A stretch of DNA of 64,000 nucleotides from a candidate division KSB1 bacterium. GTDB taxonomy: Bacteria > Zhuqueibacterota > Zhuqueibacteria > Residuimicrobiales > Krinioviventaceae. The notes below the pieces were generated by a model. The model did no database searches. It saw only the letters and a program-made list of their open reading frames with translations, and was not told the origin of the DNA. The position numbers and the translations under genes are program-made. The stretch covers positions 1 to 64,000 of the forward strand of contig JAXHMJ010000005.1 in NCBI GenBank assembly GCA_034521575.1, written 5' to 3'. Positions 26,106 through 34,156 of this stretch are shown piece after piece (the stretch's first letter is position 1; every line of letters starts with the position of its first letter).

Positions 26106-26172
26106 ACATAACCCCTGCGTTCCAATCTGGCATTTGTTATTGTTGTGCTCAGAATTGGACTGCAGGCAACCG
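26106..26172 (+). other. attC-like site, degenerate right core
   Basis: ACATAAC (26106) followed by CCTGCGTTCCAATCTG, which pairs with CAGAATTGGACTGCAGG at 26150. The expected GTTRRRY is replaced by CAACCGC. On the other strand GTTATGT would be the core, so orientation is uncertain. Confidence 0.4.
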
Positions 26173-26240
26173 CCCAGCGTCCCATTCGATAATCTTGAGC
26201 AAAAGTACAATCATATTATATGACTTGATCAACAAGAGAA

Positions 26241-26508
26241 TTCCGGGTATATAATCCAAAAGCCCTTGAATGAGTTCAAACTGATAACTTTTTCCCTTGC
26301 ATCTTTATCTAGTAATGCATAAAATTCAAATACTAATAAATTTGTGCCAGCGGTGATGTATCTGACACAGAGCTTATTGCGGGTGGTTCTTTTCTTTGAA
26401 ATTGAATTCGGTTTTAGCGGGATTAATATGAAGACGTTTGCTCTGAATTTCATATTTTGTTTAGTATGAAAAAGTTCGTGTTATTGAGAAATTGGTTAAT
26501 CAGTGGTT
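26241..26508 (+). repeat. 269-bp dispersed repeat, copy 3
   Basis: Full-length copy from TTCCGGGTATATAATC to CAGTGGTT; next bases CGGT. Over 90% identical to copy 1 by eye. The minus-strand frame (26229-26453) is intact, but its differences from copy 1 include several amino-acid changes, so selection on that frame is doubtful. Confidence 0.85.
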
Positions 26509-26573
26509 CGGTTTGTTAGAAAATCCCCATAGTTTCAAGACAAATGGCCATAGCTAAATAGCAAAAATTGATA

Positions 26574-27001
26574 ATGAAAAGACCTGACTTTGATTTTGAG
26601 AGACTCGACACAGCCGAAAAGCTGAAAGAAGATACGGAAACATGTGAGACTCGAAGAAATTGCGGAAATTATGTGGCAATGGTGTTATCTCAATGCGACC
26701 TTGGATAGTGAATCAGCGAAGACTCTACAACTATATTGAATCCGAGTTCCCAATTGAAATGCTTATGGATTTTTGTCCGGGTTCCTCTGATATCAAGTTC
26801 ATTTTCAGCCCGCCTGATACGTACGATTACGCTGAGGAGCATACAGGAAAGGAATTGGCGAAAAAAAACGTTTCAGGCACCAAGAGTGACGTATCTCCTT
26901 TATCAAGTATTTTTCAAACTCGGTGCATACGAAACACAACGTGTGGGCAATGTGGAAGAGAGGAATGCTCTCAAGACATTCAAAAATCATGTAAAATGAT
27001 T
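26574..27001 (+). pseudogene. Unassigned gene, multiply frameshifted
   Basis: Protein-like sense moves between frames: MKRPDFDFERLDTAEKLKED at 26574, RLEEIAEIMWQWCYLNATLD next, then YIESEFPIEMLMDFCPGSS and finally RVTYLLYQVFFKLGAYETQR...KTFKNHVK to a stop at 26999. No family recognised. Its 3' end contains the left border palindrome of the restriction island, and the same peptide end (ERDALDTFKNQVK) is encoded at the right border near 35865-35905. Confidence 0.4.
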
Positions 27002-27028
27002 GAATAATTCAAGAGCATCCCGTATTCC
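26961..27028 (+). repeat. Left border palindrome of the RM island
   Basis: Imperfect palindrome: ATGCTCT (26965-26971) pairs with AGAGCAT (27012-27018), and ATTCAAAAATCAT pairs with ATGATTGAAT inside. It is a direct repeat of 35866-35933, with a compensating base pair change. Confidence 0.65.
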
Positions 27029-27151
27029 GATACAGGGCAGGAAGCCGAACCCGGCGCAGTAAATATCCATGACGTCCGAAGAGAGAAAACGAAAAGCCCT
27101 GCCCGGAATGAATAAAGCCGATACTTGACCCGGTTTCAAAGAGAGGAAACA

Positions 27152-30100
27152 ATGACCGAACAAGAACTCGAACAAGCGCTGATCGAAAAACTGATCGATC
27201 AAAAATACACCCACCGCCCCGACATCCATGACCGCGCCGCCCTCGAAGGCAACTTTCGTGAGCACTTTGAGGCCCTCAACCGCGTCCAGCTCACCGACGG
27301 CGAATTCAAGCGCCTCCTCGACGAGATCATCACACCCGACGTCTTCACCGCCGCGACCCTGCTCCGCGAGCGCAATAGCTTCACCCGCGACGACGGTACC
27401 CCGCTCAACTATACCCTCGTCAACATCAAGGACTGGTGCAAAAACACCTTCGAGGTCGTCAACCAGCTTCGCATTAACACCGACTATAGCTTTCAACGCT
27501 ACGACGTGATGCTCCTGATCAACGGCATCCCCGCCGTCCAGATCGAACTCAAGACCCTGGGCATCAGCCCCCGCCGAGCCATGCAGCAGATCGTCGACTA
27601 TAAAAAAGATCCCGGCAACGGCTATACAAAGACCCTGCTTTGCTTTGTCCAGCTCTTTATCGTCTCCAACCAGACCGAGACCTACTACTTTGCCAACAAC
27701 AACGACCGCCATTTTGCCTTCGACGCCGATGAAAACTTTTTGCCCATCTATCAGCACGCTGCAGAAGACAACGCCAAGATCACCCACATCGACGACTTTG
27801 CCGAGTCCTTCCTGCCCAAGTGTACTCTCGGCACCACCATCAGCCGCTACATGGTCCTCGTCGCCTCTGAGCAGAAAATGCTCATGATGCGCCCCTACCA
27901 GATTTACGCCGTCAAGGCCATCGACCAGTGCATCCGCGAAAACCGCGGCAACGGCTACGTCTGGCACACCACCGGCTCGGGCAAGACCCTCACCTCCTTC
28001 AAGGCCTCCACGCTGCTCAAACTCAACCCCGACATCCAAAAATGCCTGTTCGTCGTCGACCGCAAAGACCTCGACCGCCAGACCCGTGAAGAATTCAATC
28101 GATTCCAGGAGGGCTGCGTCGAAGAGAATACCAACACTGCCGCGCTGGTCCGCCGCCTCGTCTCGGACGACTATGCCGACAAGGTCATCGTCACCACCAT
28201 CCAGAAGCTCGGCCTCGCCCTCGACGAAACCAGCAAATACAACAAGTTCGACAAGAAAAACGGCAAGGCCACCTTTAAACAGCGTCTCGAACCGCTTAGC
28301 GACAAGCGCATGGTCTTTATCTTCGACGAGTGCCACCGCTCCCAGTTCGGCCAGACTCACCAGACCATCAGGAACTTTTTCCCCAAGTCCCAACTCTTCG
28401 GCTTTACCGGCACGCCTATTTTTGAAGACAACGCCACGACAAAGAAGATCGATGGCGATATCGCCACGCTCAGAACCACCAAAGACCTCTTCCCCAGCGA
28501 ACTGCACGCCTACACCATCACCCACGCCATCGAAGATAAAAACGTCCTTCGCTTCCACGTGGATTACTTTAAAGTGGCGGGAGCATCCTGCTCCCGAGCT
28601 ACGGATGGCCAGGAGCAGGAGGGTCTCACTGCATGGGAATACTTTAATCCATCCACCGAGATCGAAATCCGCACGGGTGGCGATCTCCCTCATTGGGAGC
28701 AGGACTCGGTTTGGTATTTCGTCACCTTCCGGCTCGCCGACTCTTTGCCCCAAGCTGTTGTGGTAGAGATCAAGGAACAGCGCGACTGCTGGAAACAAAG
28801 CCACGACCTCGCCCACCTCACCCGCGATCAAATCGCCGAGTATCACCGCCTCTTTTCTGACCGCTACGAAAACCTGCTGAATGCAGGCAATGGCTCATGC
28901 GTCCTACGCGATCCCGACATTGCCAAGATTGTGGATGACGCCTTTCATCATTTTGAGGGGCAACGGTACGACCTGGACGAATATGTGATCATGCCCAATC
29001 ACGTTCACGTCCTGGTCAAACCTCTGGCTGAATACCGGCTGGTCGATATTCTTCATTCCTGGAAATCATTCACCGCCAACCAAATCAACCGGCATTTGGG
29101 AAAAACAGGGCAGATATGGCAACACGAGTCATACGACCATATCGTTCGGCACGAGCGCGCGATGGAAGCGATCCGTCGCTATATTCGCGAACACCCAGTT
29201 GCGGGAGCTTCCAGCTCCCAAATGAAATCCAAGCCCAAGCCCAGGACAAGGAAGCAGGATGCTCCCGCCACTGTAGCCAAACGCGCCGCCATCGACGCCA
29301 TTCTCGACAAGCACGACGCCGCCACCGGCGAGCGCCGCTTCAACGCGCTCTTTGCCACCGCCTCAATCAACGACGCCATCGAGTACCACGAGCTTTTCAA
29401 GCAGGTTCAGGCCGAGCGCCAGGCCGGCGATTCCGGCTTTGTGCCGCTTAAGGTCGCCGCTGTCTTTTCCCCGCCCGCCGAGGGCAACAAGGATGTCCAG
29501 CAGCTCCAGGAGGACCTGCCCCAGGAACTCGAAGACAACCAGCAGGAACCGGACAGGAAAAAAGAAGCGCTCAAGGCCATCATCGCCGACTATAACGGCC
29601 GCTACGGCACGAATCACTCCATCGGCGAGTTCGACGCCTACTACCAGGACGTCCAGAAACGCATCAAGGACCAGAAATACCCCAACCGTGACCTCCCCCA
29701 AAAGGGCAAGGAGAAGATTGACATCGCTATTGTCGTCGACATGCTTTTGACCGGTTTCGACGCCAAATACCTCAACACCCTCTACGTCGATAAGAACCTC
29801 AAGCATCACGGCCTCATCCAGGCCTTTTCCCGCACCAACCGGGTGCTCAATGCCGCCAAGCCCTACGGCCACATCCTCGACTTTCGCGGCCAGCAGGAAA
29901 AAGTCGATGAAGCCATCACCCTGTTCTCCGGCGCACGAGCCGAACACGCGAAGGATATCTGGCTCGTGGACAAGGCCCCCGTGGTGATCGAACAACTCAA
30001 GGCCGCCAGGCAGGAACTGGACGACTTTCTCCAGTCTCAGGGCCTTGAGGCGCGCCCCGAAGCCGTGCCCAACCTCAGGGGCGACGAAGCCCGCGTCGCC

Positions 30101-30862
30101 TTTGTCAAGCAGTTCAAAGAGGTCCAGCGCTTCACGACCCAGCTCGACCAGTACACCGACCTCACCGACGATCAGCGCCGGGAGATCGAGCAGACGCTCC
30201 CCAGGGACGACGCCCGCGCCTTCCGCGGCGTCTACATCGAAACCGCCAAACGCCTCAAAGCCAAACAGGACAAGACCGGCGGCGACATGCCCCGGGGTGA
30301 CGACCGCGTCCGCGAGCCCTCGGATGAATATGGCAGTGATGCGATTGATCAGCTCGATTTCGAGTTCGTCCTCTTTGCCTCGGCCGATATCGACTATGAC
30401 TATATCATGAACCTCATCGCCCGCTTTAGCGGGCAGACGCCGGACCAGCAGGAAATGAGCCGCGAGCAGCTCATCCGCCTCATCCGCTCCGACGCCAAGT
30501 TCATGGATGAACTCGACGAGATCACCGAATACGTCCGCACGCTGGAAACCGGCCGGCCCCTCACCGAGGAAGAGGTTCGCAACGGCTACCAGCGCTTCAA
30601 GGACGAGCGCCATGCCGCCGAACTTGCCGCCATCGCCGACACGCACGGCCTGACGACCGACGCCCTGCAAACCTTTGTGGACGCCATCCTCGAGCGCATG
30701 ATCTTTGACGGCGAGCAGCTCACCGATCTCATGGAACCCCTCGATCTAAGCTGGCGCGAACGCCGCGAGAAAGAACTGGCGCTAATGGACGACCTGGTGC
30801 CGCTGCTGAAGAAACGCGCGGGTGGGCGAATCATCTCCGGACTGAACGCATATGAACAATAA
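27152..30862 (+). CDS. hsdR: Type I restriction enzyme R subunit (HsdR) with in-frame RAYT insertion
   Basis: ATG 27152 follows AGAGAGG; 1236 aa versus ~1000 in the family. N-terminal PD-(D/E)xK nuclease: RYDVMLLINGIPAVQIELKT. RecA1: HTTGSGKTLTSF (Walker A), IFDECHRSQFGQ (DECH), FGFTGTPIF. RecA2: DMLLTGFDAKYLNTLYVDKN, LIQAFSRTNRVL. Between FHVDYFK and VAKRAAIDAILDKHDAATG about 233 foreign residues form a REP-associated transposase. HsdR translocates and cuts unmethylated DNA with HsdM and HsdS. Codons end almost always in C, unlike neighbours, which suggests transfer. Activity with the insert is uncertain. Confidence 0.92.
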   Translation: MTEQELEQALIEKLIDQKYTHRPDIHDRAALEGNFREHFEALNRVQLTDGEFKRLLDEIITPDVFTAATLLRERNSFTRDDGTPLNYTLVNIKDWCKNTFEVVNQLRINTDYSFQRYDVMLLINGIPAVQIELKTLGISPRRAMQQIVDYKKDPGNGYTKTLLCFVQLFIVSNQTETYYFANNNDRHFAFDADENFLPIYQHAAEDNAKITHIDDFAESFLPKCTLGTTISRYMVLVASEQKMLMMRPYQIYAVKAIDQCIRENRGNGYVWHTTGSGKTLTSFKASTLLKLNPDIQKCLFVVDRKDLDRQTREEFNRFQEGCVEENTNTAALVRRLVSDDYADKVIVTTIQKLGLALDETSKYNKFDKKNGKATFKQRLEPLSDKRMVFIFDECHRSQFGQTHQTIRNFFPKSQLFGFTGTPIFEDNATTKKIDGDIATLRTTKDLFPSELHAYTITHAIEDKNVLRFHVDYFKVAGASCSRATDGQEQEGLTAWEYFNPSTEIEIRTGGDLPHWEQDSVWYFVTFRLADSLPQAVVVEIKEQRDCWKQSHDLAHLTRDQIAEYHRLFSDRYENLLNAGNGSCVLRDPDIAKIVDDAFHHFEGQRYDLDEYVIMPNHVHVLVKPLAEYRLVDILHSWKSFTANQINRHLGKTGQIWQHESYDHIVRHERAMEAIRRYIREHPVAGASSSQMKSKPKPRTRKQDAPATVAKRAAIDAILDKHDAATGERRFNALFATASINDAIEYHELFKQVQAERQAGDSGFVPLKVAAVFSPPAEGNKDVQQLQEDLPQELEDNQQEPDRKKEALKAIIADYNGRYGTNHSIGEFDAYYQDVQKRIKDQKYPNRDLPQKGKEKIDIAIVVDMLLTGFDAKYLNTLYVDKNLKHHGLIQAFSRTNRVLNAAKPYGHILDFRGQQEKVDEAITLFSGARAEHAKDIWLVDKAPVVIEQLKAARQELDDFLQSQGLEARPEAVPNLRGDEARVAFVKQFKEVQRFTTQLDQYTDLTDDQRREIEQTLPRDDARAFRGVYIETAKRLKAKQDKTGGDMPRGDDRVREPSDEYGSDAIDQLDFEFVLFASADIDYDYIMNLIARFSGQTPDQQEMSREQLIRLIRSDAKFMDELDEITEYVRTLETGRPLTEEEVRNGYQRFKDERHAAELAAIADTHGLTTDALQTFVDAILERMIFDGEQLTDLMEPLDLSWRERREKELALMDDLVPLLKKRAGGRIISGLNAYEQ
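28573..29272 (+). mobile_element. RAYT (Y1/IS200-like REP transposase) unit inserted in hsdR
   Basis: Bounded by 19-bp inverted repeats: AGTGGCGGGAGCATCCTGC at 28573 and its complement at 29254-29272. Next to them are hairpins CGGGAGCA/TGCTCCCG (28579-28597) and GGGAGCT/AGCTCCC (29203-29219). The encoded domain has VWYFVTFRLADSLPQ, YVIMPNHVHVLVKPL (HUH motif as H-x-H), SWKSFTANQINRHLGKTGQI and the Tyr-bearing ERAMEAIRRYIREHP region. Order and motifs match REP-associated tyrosine transposases. The whole unit keeps the hsdR frame open. Confidence 0.85.
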
Positions 30863-30881
30863 ACGATAGAGAGGCGCCTAC

Positions 30882-31727
30882 ATGGAAAGCAATCAGATTC
30901 AAGCAATGACCCAAACATTCGAGGGCCATGCTCAACAGACGGATAATGGAGTGGAATACTGGCTGGCTCGAGACCTCCAAATCCTGTTGGGTTACACCGA
31001 ATGGCGCAATTTCCTCAGAATTATTGGAAAAGCGGAGACGGCCTGTGAGGTTTCGGGGAATCCAGCCTCGGATCATTTTGTCGACGTCAACAAAATGATC
31101 AAGCTGGGCAAGGGAGGTCAGCGCGAGATTGAAGATGTGATGCTTACCCGCTATGCCTGCTACCTCATCGCCCAGAACGGCGACCCGCGAAAGCCGGAGA
31201 TTGCCTTTGCTCAAACCTATTTCGCCCTCCAGACCCGCAAGGCTGAACTCATCGAGCAACGGCTGCTGGAAGCCGAGCGTGTTTCCGCCCGCAAGGAACT
31301 CACCGATACCGAGAAAGAACTCTCCAAGGTCATCTTTGAGCAAACCGGCGGCAACCAGACCTTCGCCCTTATCCGCAGCAAAGGCGATCATGCCCTTTTT
31401 GGCAAGAGCACTCAGACCATGAAAGCCCATTGGCGAGTGCCGAATAATCGGCCGCTGGCGGACTTTGCTCCGACGATTATTCTCAAGGCCAAAGACTTTG
31501 CCACCGAGATCACCATCCACAACGCCCGTGAACACAAGATGGCCAGCGAACCGCGGATATCCCGGGAGCACGTCACCAACAATCAGGCCGTCCGGGAAAC
31601 CTTGCTCAGCCGGGGAATCCGCCCCGAAAGCTTATCCCCCGCCGAGGACGTTAAAAAGGTCGAGCGCCGCCTGACTTTAGAAGAGAAAAAGGCGTTGAAG
31701 AATCCAGACAGATTGGAAAACGAATGA
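30882..31727 (+). CDS. dinD: DNA-damage-inducible protein D family
   Basis: 281 aa. FEGHAQQTDNGVEYWLARDL, LLGYTEWRNFLRIIGKAETA, VNKMIKLGKGGQREIEDVML, TRYACYLIAQNGDPRKPEIA, FAQTYFALQTRKAELIEQ are hallmarks of DinD (BRO-N-like DNA-binding domain, then KTQELIEQ-type linker). The C-terminus (NNQAVRETLLSRGIRPESL) is also typical. DinD is SOS-induced in E. coli and inhibits RecA strand exchange in vitro; orthologues are common passengers of type I RM loci. Overlaps hsdS by 4 bases (ATGA). Confidence 0.9.
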   Translation: MESNQIQAMTQTFEGHAQQTDNGVEYWLARDLQILLGYTEWRNFLRIIGKAETACEVSGNPASDHFVDVNKMIKLGKGGQREIEDVMLTRYACYLIAQNGDPRKPEIAFAQTYFALQTRKAELIEQRLLEAERVSARKELTDTEKELSKVIFEQTGGNQTFALIRSKGDHALFGKSTQTMKAHWRVPNNRPLADFAPTIILKAKDFATEITIHNAREHKMASEPRISREHVTNNQAVRETLLSRGIRPESLSPAEDVKKVERRLTLEEKKALKNPDRLENE

Positions 31728-32911
31728 AACATAAAAGCACACGCATCTTGACGCCGAAACTGCGGTTTCCGGAGTTTCGGGATGCGGGAAAGTGGAATAA
31801 GCAGAAGCTAGGTGACATCGTAGCGCTTGAATACGGCAGTCCACTTCCTGAGAAAGATAGGAAAGGCGGTCGTTTTCCTGTCATAGGTTCAAACGGGATT
31901 GTCGGCTACCATGATGAGGCCATAGTCGATGGGCCAGCCATCGTCGTTGGCCGTAAAGGTTCAGCAGGACAAGTCAACTGGATTGAATCCGACTGCTATC
32001 CAATCGACACTACGTTTTTCGTCAAAAATTACGATACTGAATCATGTCCGATTGCTTTTCTTTGGCGACTACTTGAACGAAGTAATTTGGAGAGACTTGG
32101 TGATGCAGGTGCTGTGCCGGGTCTGAATCGCAACGAAGTCTATTTGCTGAAAACATACATCCCATCCCCAGCCGAGCAACAGAAAATCGCCGAGTGTCTG
32201 AGTTCGCTGGACGGGTTGATCGCCACCGAGGGCCGGAAGCTCGAGGCGCTCAATGCCCACAAAAAAGGCCTGATGCAGCAACTCTTTCCCCAACCCGGCG
32301 AGACCATGCCCCGGCTGCGGTTTCCGGAGTTTCGGGATAGCGGGGAGTGGGAAAATAAGACACTGGAAGAAGTAGCTGATTATGAAAATGGAAAAGCTCA
32401 TGAGCAGGATATAGACGAGCATGGAAAGTACATTGTTGTTAACTCAAAATTCATTTCAACAGAAGGCGAAGTAATAAAGTACAGTAATTCTATTAACTTA
32501 TCTGCAAACAAAGACGATATTTTGATGGTTCTGAGTGATGTACCAAACGGACGGGCGATAGCAAGATGTTTCCTCGTAGATAAAGACGATACGTATACCG
32601 TAAATCAGCGTATATGTAAGATTACGGCACAGAGTGTCGTAAGTGTACTGCTTTTTTATATTCTAGATAGAAATACATATTTTCTTGCTTTCGATGATGG
32701 CGTTAAACAAACCAATTTAAAAAAAGAAGATGTACTTCAATGCCCAATAATGTTACCCAAGGATGAAGATGAACAACAACGCATCGCCGCCTGCCTCACC
32801 GCCCTCGACACCCGGATCAACGCGCAGGCGGAGAAGATCGACACCCTCAAGACCCACAAGCGCGGCCTGATGCAGCAGCTCTTCCCAGCGATGGGGGAGG
32901 TTGAGGCATGA
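31724..32911 (+). CDS. hsdS: Type I restriction-modification specificity subunit HsdS
   Basis: 395 aa, two target-recognition domains. Each half starts with LRFPEFRD (24-bp identical DNA at 31760 and 32315) and ends with a conserved helix: EQQKIAECLSSLDGLI... KKGLMQQLFPQ and EQQRIAACLTALDTRI... KRGLMQQLFPA. TRD2 (about 32340-32760) is clearly more AT-rich than the flanking helices, as expected for exchanged recognition domains. HsdS decides which split DNA site the M2S methylase and R2M2S nuclease read. It ends in an ATGA overlap with the RAYT frame. Confidence 0.93.
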   Translation: MKHKSTRILTPKLRFPEFRDAGKWNKQKLGDIVALEYGSPLPEKDRKGGRFPVIGSNGIVGYHDEAIVDGPAIVVGRKGSAGQVNWIESDCYPIDTTFFVKNYDTESCPIAFLWRLLERSNLERLGDAGAVPGLNRNEVYLLKTYIPSPAEQQKIAECLSSLDGLIATEGRKLEALNAHKKGLMQQLFPQPGETMPRLRFPEFRDSGEWENKTLEEVADYENGKAHEQDIDEHGKYIVVNSKFISTEGEVIKYSNSINLSANKDDILMVLSDVPNGRAIARCFLVDKDDTYTVNQRICKITAQSVVSVLLFYILDRNTYFLAFDDGVKQTNLKKEDVLQCPIMLPKDEDEQQRIAACLTALDTRINAQAEKIDTLKTHKRGLMQQLFPAMGEVEA

Positions 32912-32919
32912 GCAACTCT

Positions 32920-32986
32920 GGGAACGCCGACGTCCCCGTCGGCGCCACACCACCACAGGCCGACGAGAACGTCGGCGCTCTTAGGG
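32920..32986 (+). repeat. REP/BIME element 5' of the RAYT
   Basis: Two hairpins in a row: CGCCGACG-TCCC-CGTCGGCG and GCCGACG-AGAA-CGTCGGC, separated by CCACACCACCACAG. Its near-identical partner is 33572-33637. Lies inside the N-terminal codons of the RAYT frame. Confidence 0.8.
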
Positions 32987-33571
32987 ATGACACACCCAGG
33001 GGGTGGTATTCACGCGGCTATCTCCCCCATTGTGACGCTCCGCGGTTGATCCAATCCATCACCTACCGCCTGGCCGATAGCCTTCCGCAAACAAAATTGG
33101 CCGAGTTACAGGAAGAACTTCCGCGTTTTCCTGAAAAGCAGCGGGAGGTTGAGCGTCGCAAACGCATCGAGGAGTGGCTTGATGCCGGATTGGGTTGCTG
33201 CGCGCTCGCGCATTCTGAGGTTGCGCAGTATGTCCGGAATTCTTTTCTCCATTTCCATGGCGTGCGCTACCACCTCCATGCCTGGTGTATCATGCCCAAT
33301 CACGTCCATGTGCTGATCGAGCCTTTGGTGGGTCTCGCCGGCATCGTGCAAGGGTGGAAATCGTATACCGCGCGCTGGGTGTTGAAAAAGAACGAACAAC
33401 TCGGTCTGAATATCCCCCGGCCCGATCAATTTTGGATGCGGGAGTATTGGGATCGCTACATTCGTGACGCCGGGCATTATCGAAGAGGCTGTCGCATACA
33501 TTCATCAGAACCCCGTGAAAGCCGGGCTCTGTCAGACCGCCGAAGCATGGCCCTGGTCGAGCGCCTTTCCC

Positions 33572-33637
33572 GGGAACGCCGACGTCTCCGTCGGCGCTAC
33601 ATCACCACAGGCCGACGAGGACGTCGGCGCTCCCAGG
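33572..33637 (+). repeat. REP/BIME element 3' of the RAYT
   Basis: Same order as 32920-32986: GCCGACG-TCTC-CGTCGGC then GCCGACG-AGGA-CGTCGGC, with about 60 of 66 bases shared. It lies in the last codons of the RAYT frame and directly before the rhuM ribosome site. Confidence 0.8.
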
Positions 33638-33645
33638 AGTTTTCC

Positions 33646-34125
33646 ATGAACGACCTGATCCTCTACACCAATGAAGACGGCAGAAACCATATCCAGCTGC
33701 GTGCGGATCAGAACACGGTCTGGCTGATACAGCGGGAAATGGCAGAGTTGTTCAATGTGAGCGTGGACAATATCGGCCTGCATCTCAAAAACATTTATCA
33801 GGACGGAGAGCTGACGCGGGAAACAACTGCCGAGGAATCCTCGGTCGTTCAAACTGAGGGCAGCCGGGAGGTGCGCCGTGCGCTCACGCTCTACAATCTG
33901 GACGCCATACTGGCCGTGGGCTACCGGGTGCGCTCGCCCCGGGGGGTGCAGTTCCGGCGCTGGGCTTCGACGGTCCTCAAGGAGTACCTGCTCAAGGGCT
34001 TCGCGATGGACGACGAGCGGCTGAAAAACCCGGATGGCCGCCCGGATTACTTTGATGAAATGCTGGAGCGCATCCGCGAGATTCGAGCTTCCGATCTGAA
34101 AGCTCTTGAAGCAAAGATCAAGTAA
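33646..34125 (+). CDS. rhuM: RhuM-family protein (N-terminal half)
   Basis: 160 aa from ATG 33646, with CAGGAG 9 bases upstream. NDLILYTNEDGRNHIQLRAD, TVWLIQREMAELFNVSVDN, IGLHLKNIYQDGELTRETTA, SREVRRALTLYNLDAILAVG, YRVRSPRGVQFRRWAS is the RhuM/virulence-protein domain; homologues are usually ~330 aa, so only the first half is present before the stop at 34125. Often found inside type I RM operons; role unknown. The insertion of REP/RAYT just upstream replaced its original leader. Confidence 0.85.
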   Translation: MNDLILYTNEDGRNHIQLRADQNTVWLIQREMAELFNVSVDNIGLHLKNIYQDGELTRETTAEESSVVQTEGSREVRRALTLYNLDAILAVGYRVRSPRGVQFRRWASTVLKEYLLKGFAMDDERLKNPDGRPDYFDEMLERIREIRASDLKALEAKIK

Positions 34126-34156
34126 CGAAAACAGTGAACAGGGACAGGAAAAAACC

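Larger units (their letters stand above)
32908..33649 (+). pseudogene. REP-associated tyrosine transposase between hsdS and rhuM, frameshifted
   Basis: Begins with ATG 32908 overlapping hsdS; the first 28 codons run through a REP element. Then SITYRLADSLPQTKLAELQE, AWCIMPNHVHVLIEPLVGLA (HUH), WKSYTARWVLKKNEQLGLN, QFWMREYWDRYIRD. Near 33475 the sense moves to the frame of IIEEAVAYIHQNPVKAGL and CQTAEAWPWSSAFPG, the family's C-terminus, ending at 33649 after a second REP element. An extra base near TATCGAAG would explain it. RAYTs excise and insert REP hairpins through single-stranded DNA. Homologous to the unit inside hsdR but not a recent duplicate. Confidence 0.8.

Noticed and set aside
26987-28846. 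Minus-strand open frame of ~620 codons opposite hsdR
   Set aside because: Antisense shadow of the strongly C-ending codons of hsdR; glycine/valine/alanine-rich with no domain.
29363-30670. Minus-strand open frame of ~435 codons opposite hsdR
   Set aside because: Same antisense effect; the plus strand encodes clear helicase RecA2 motifs there.
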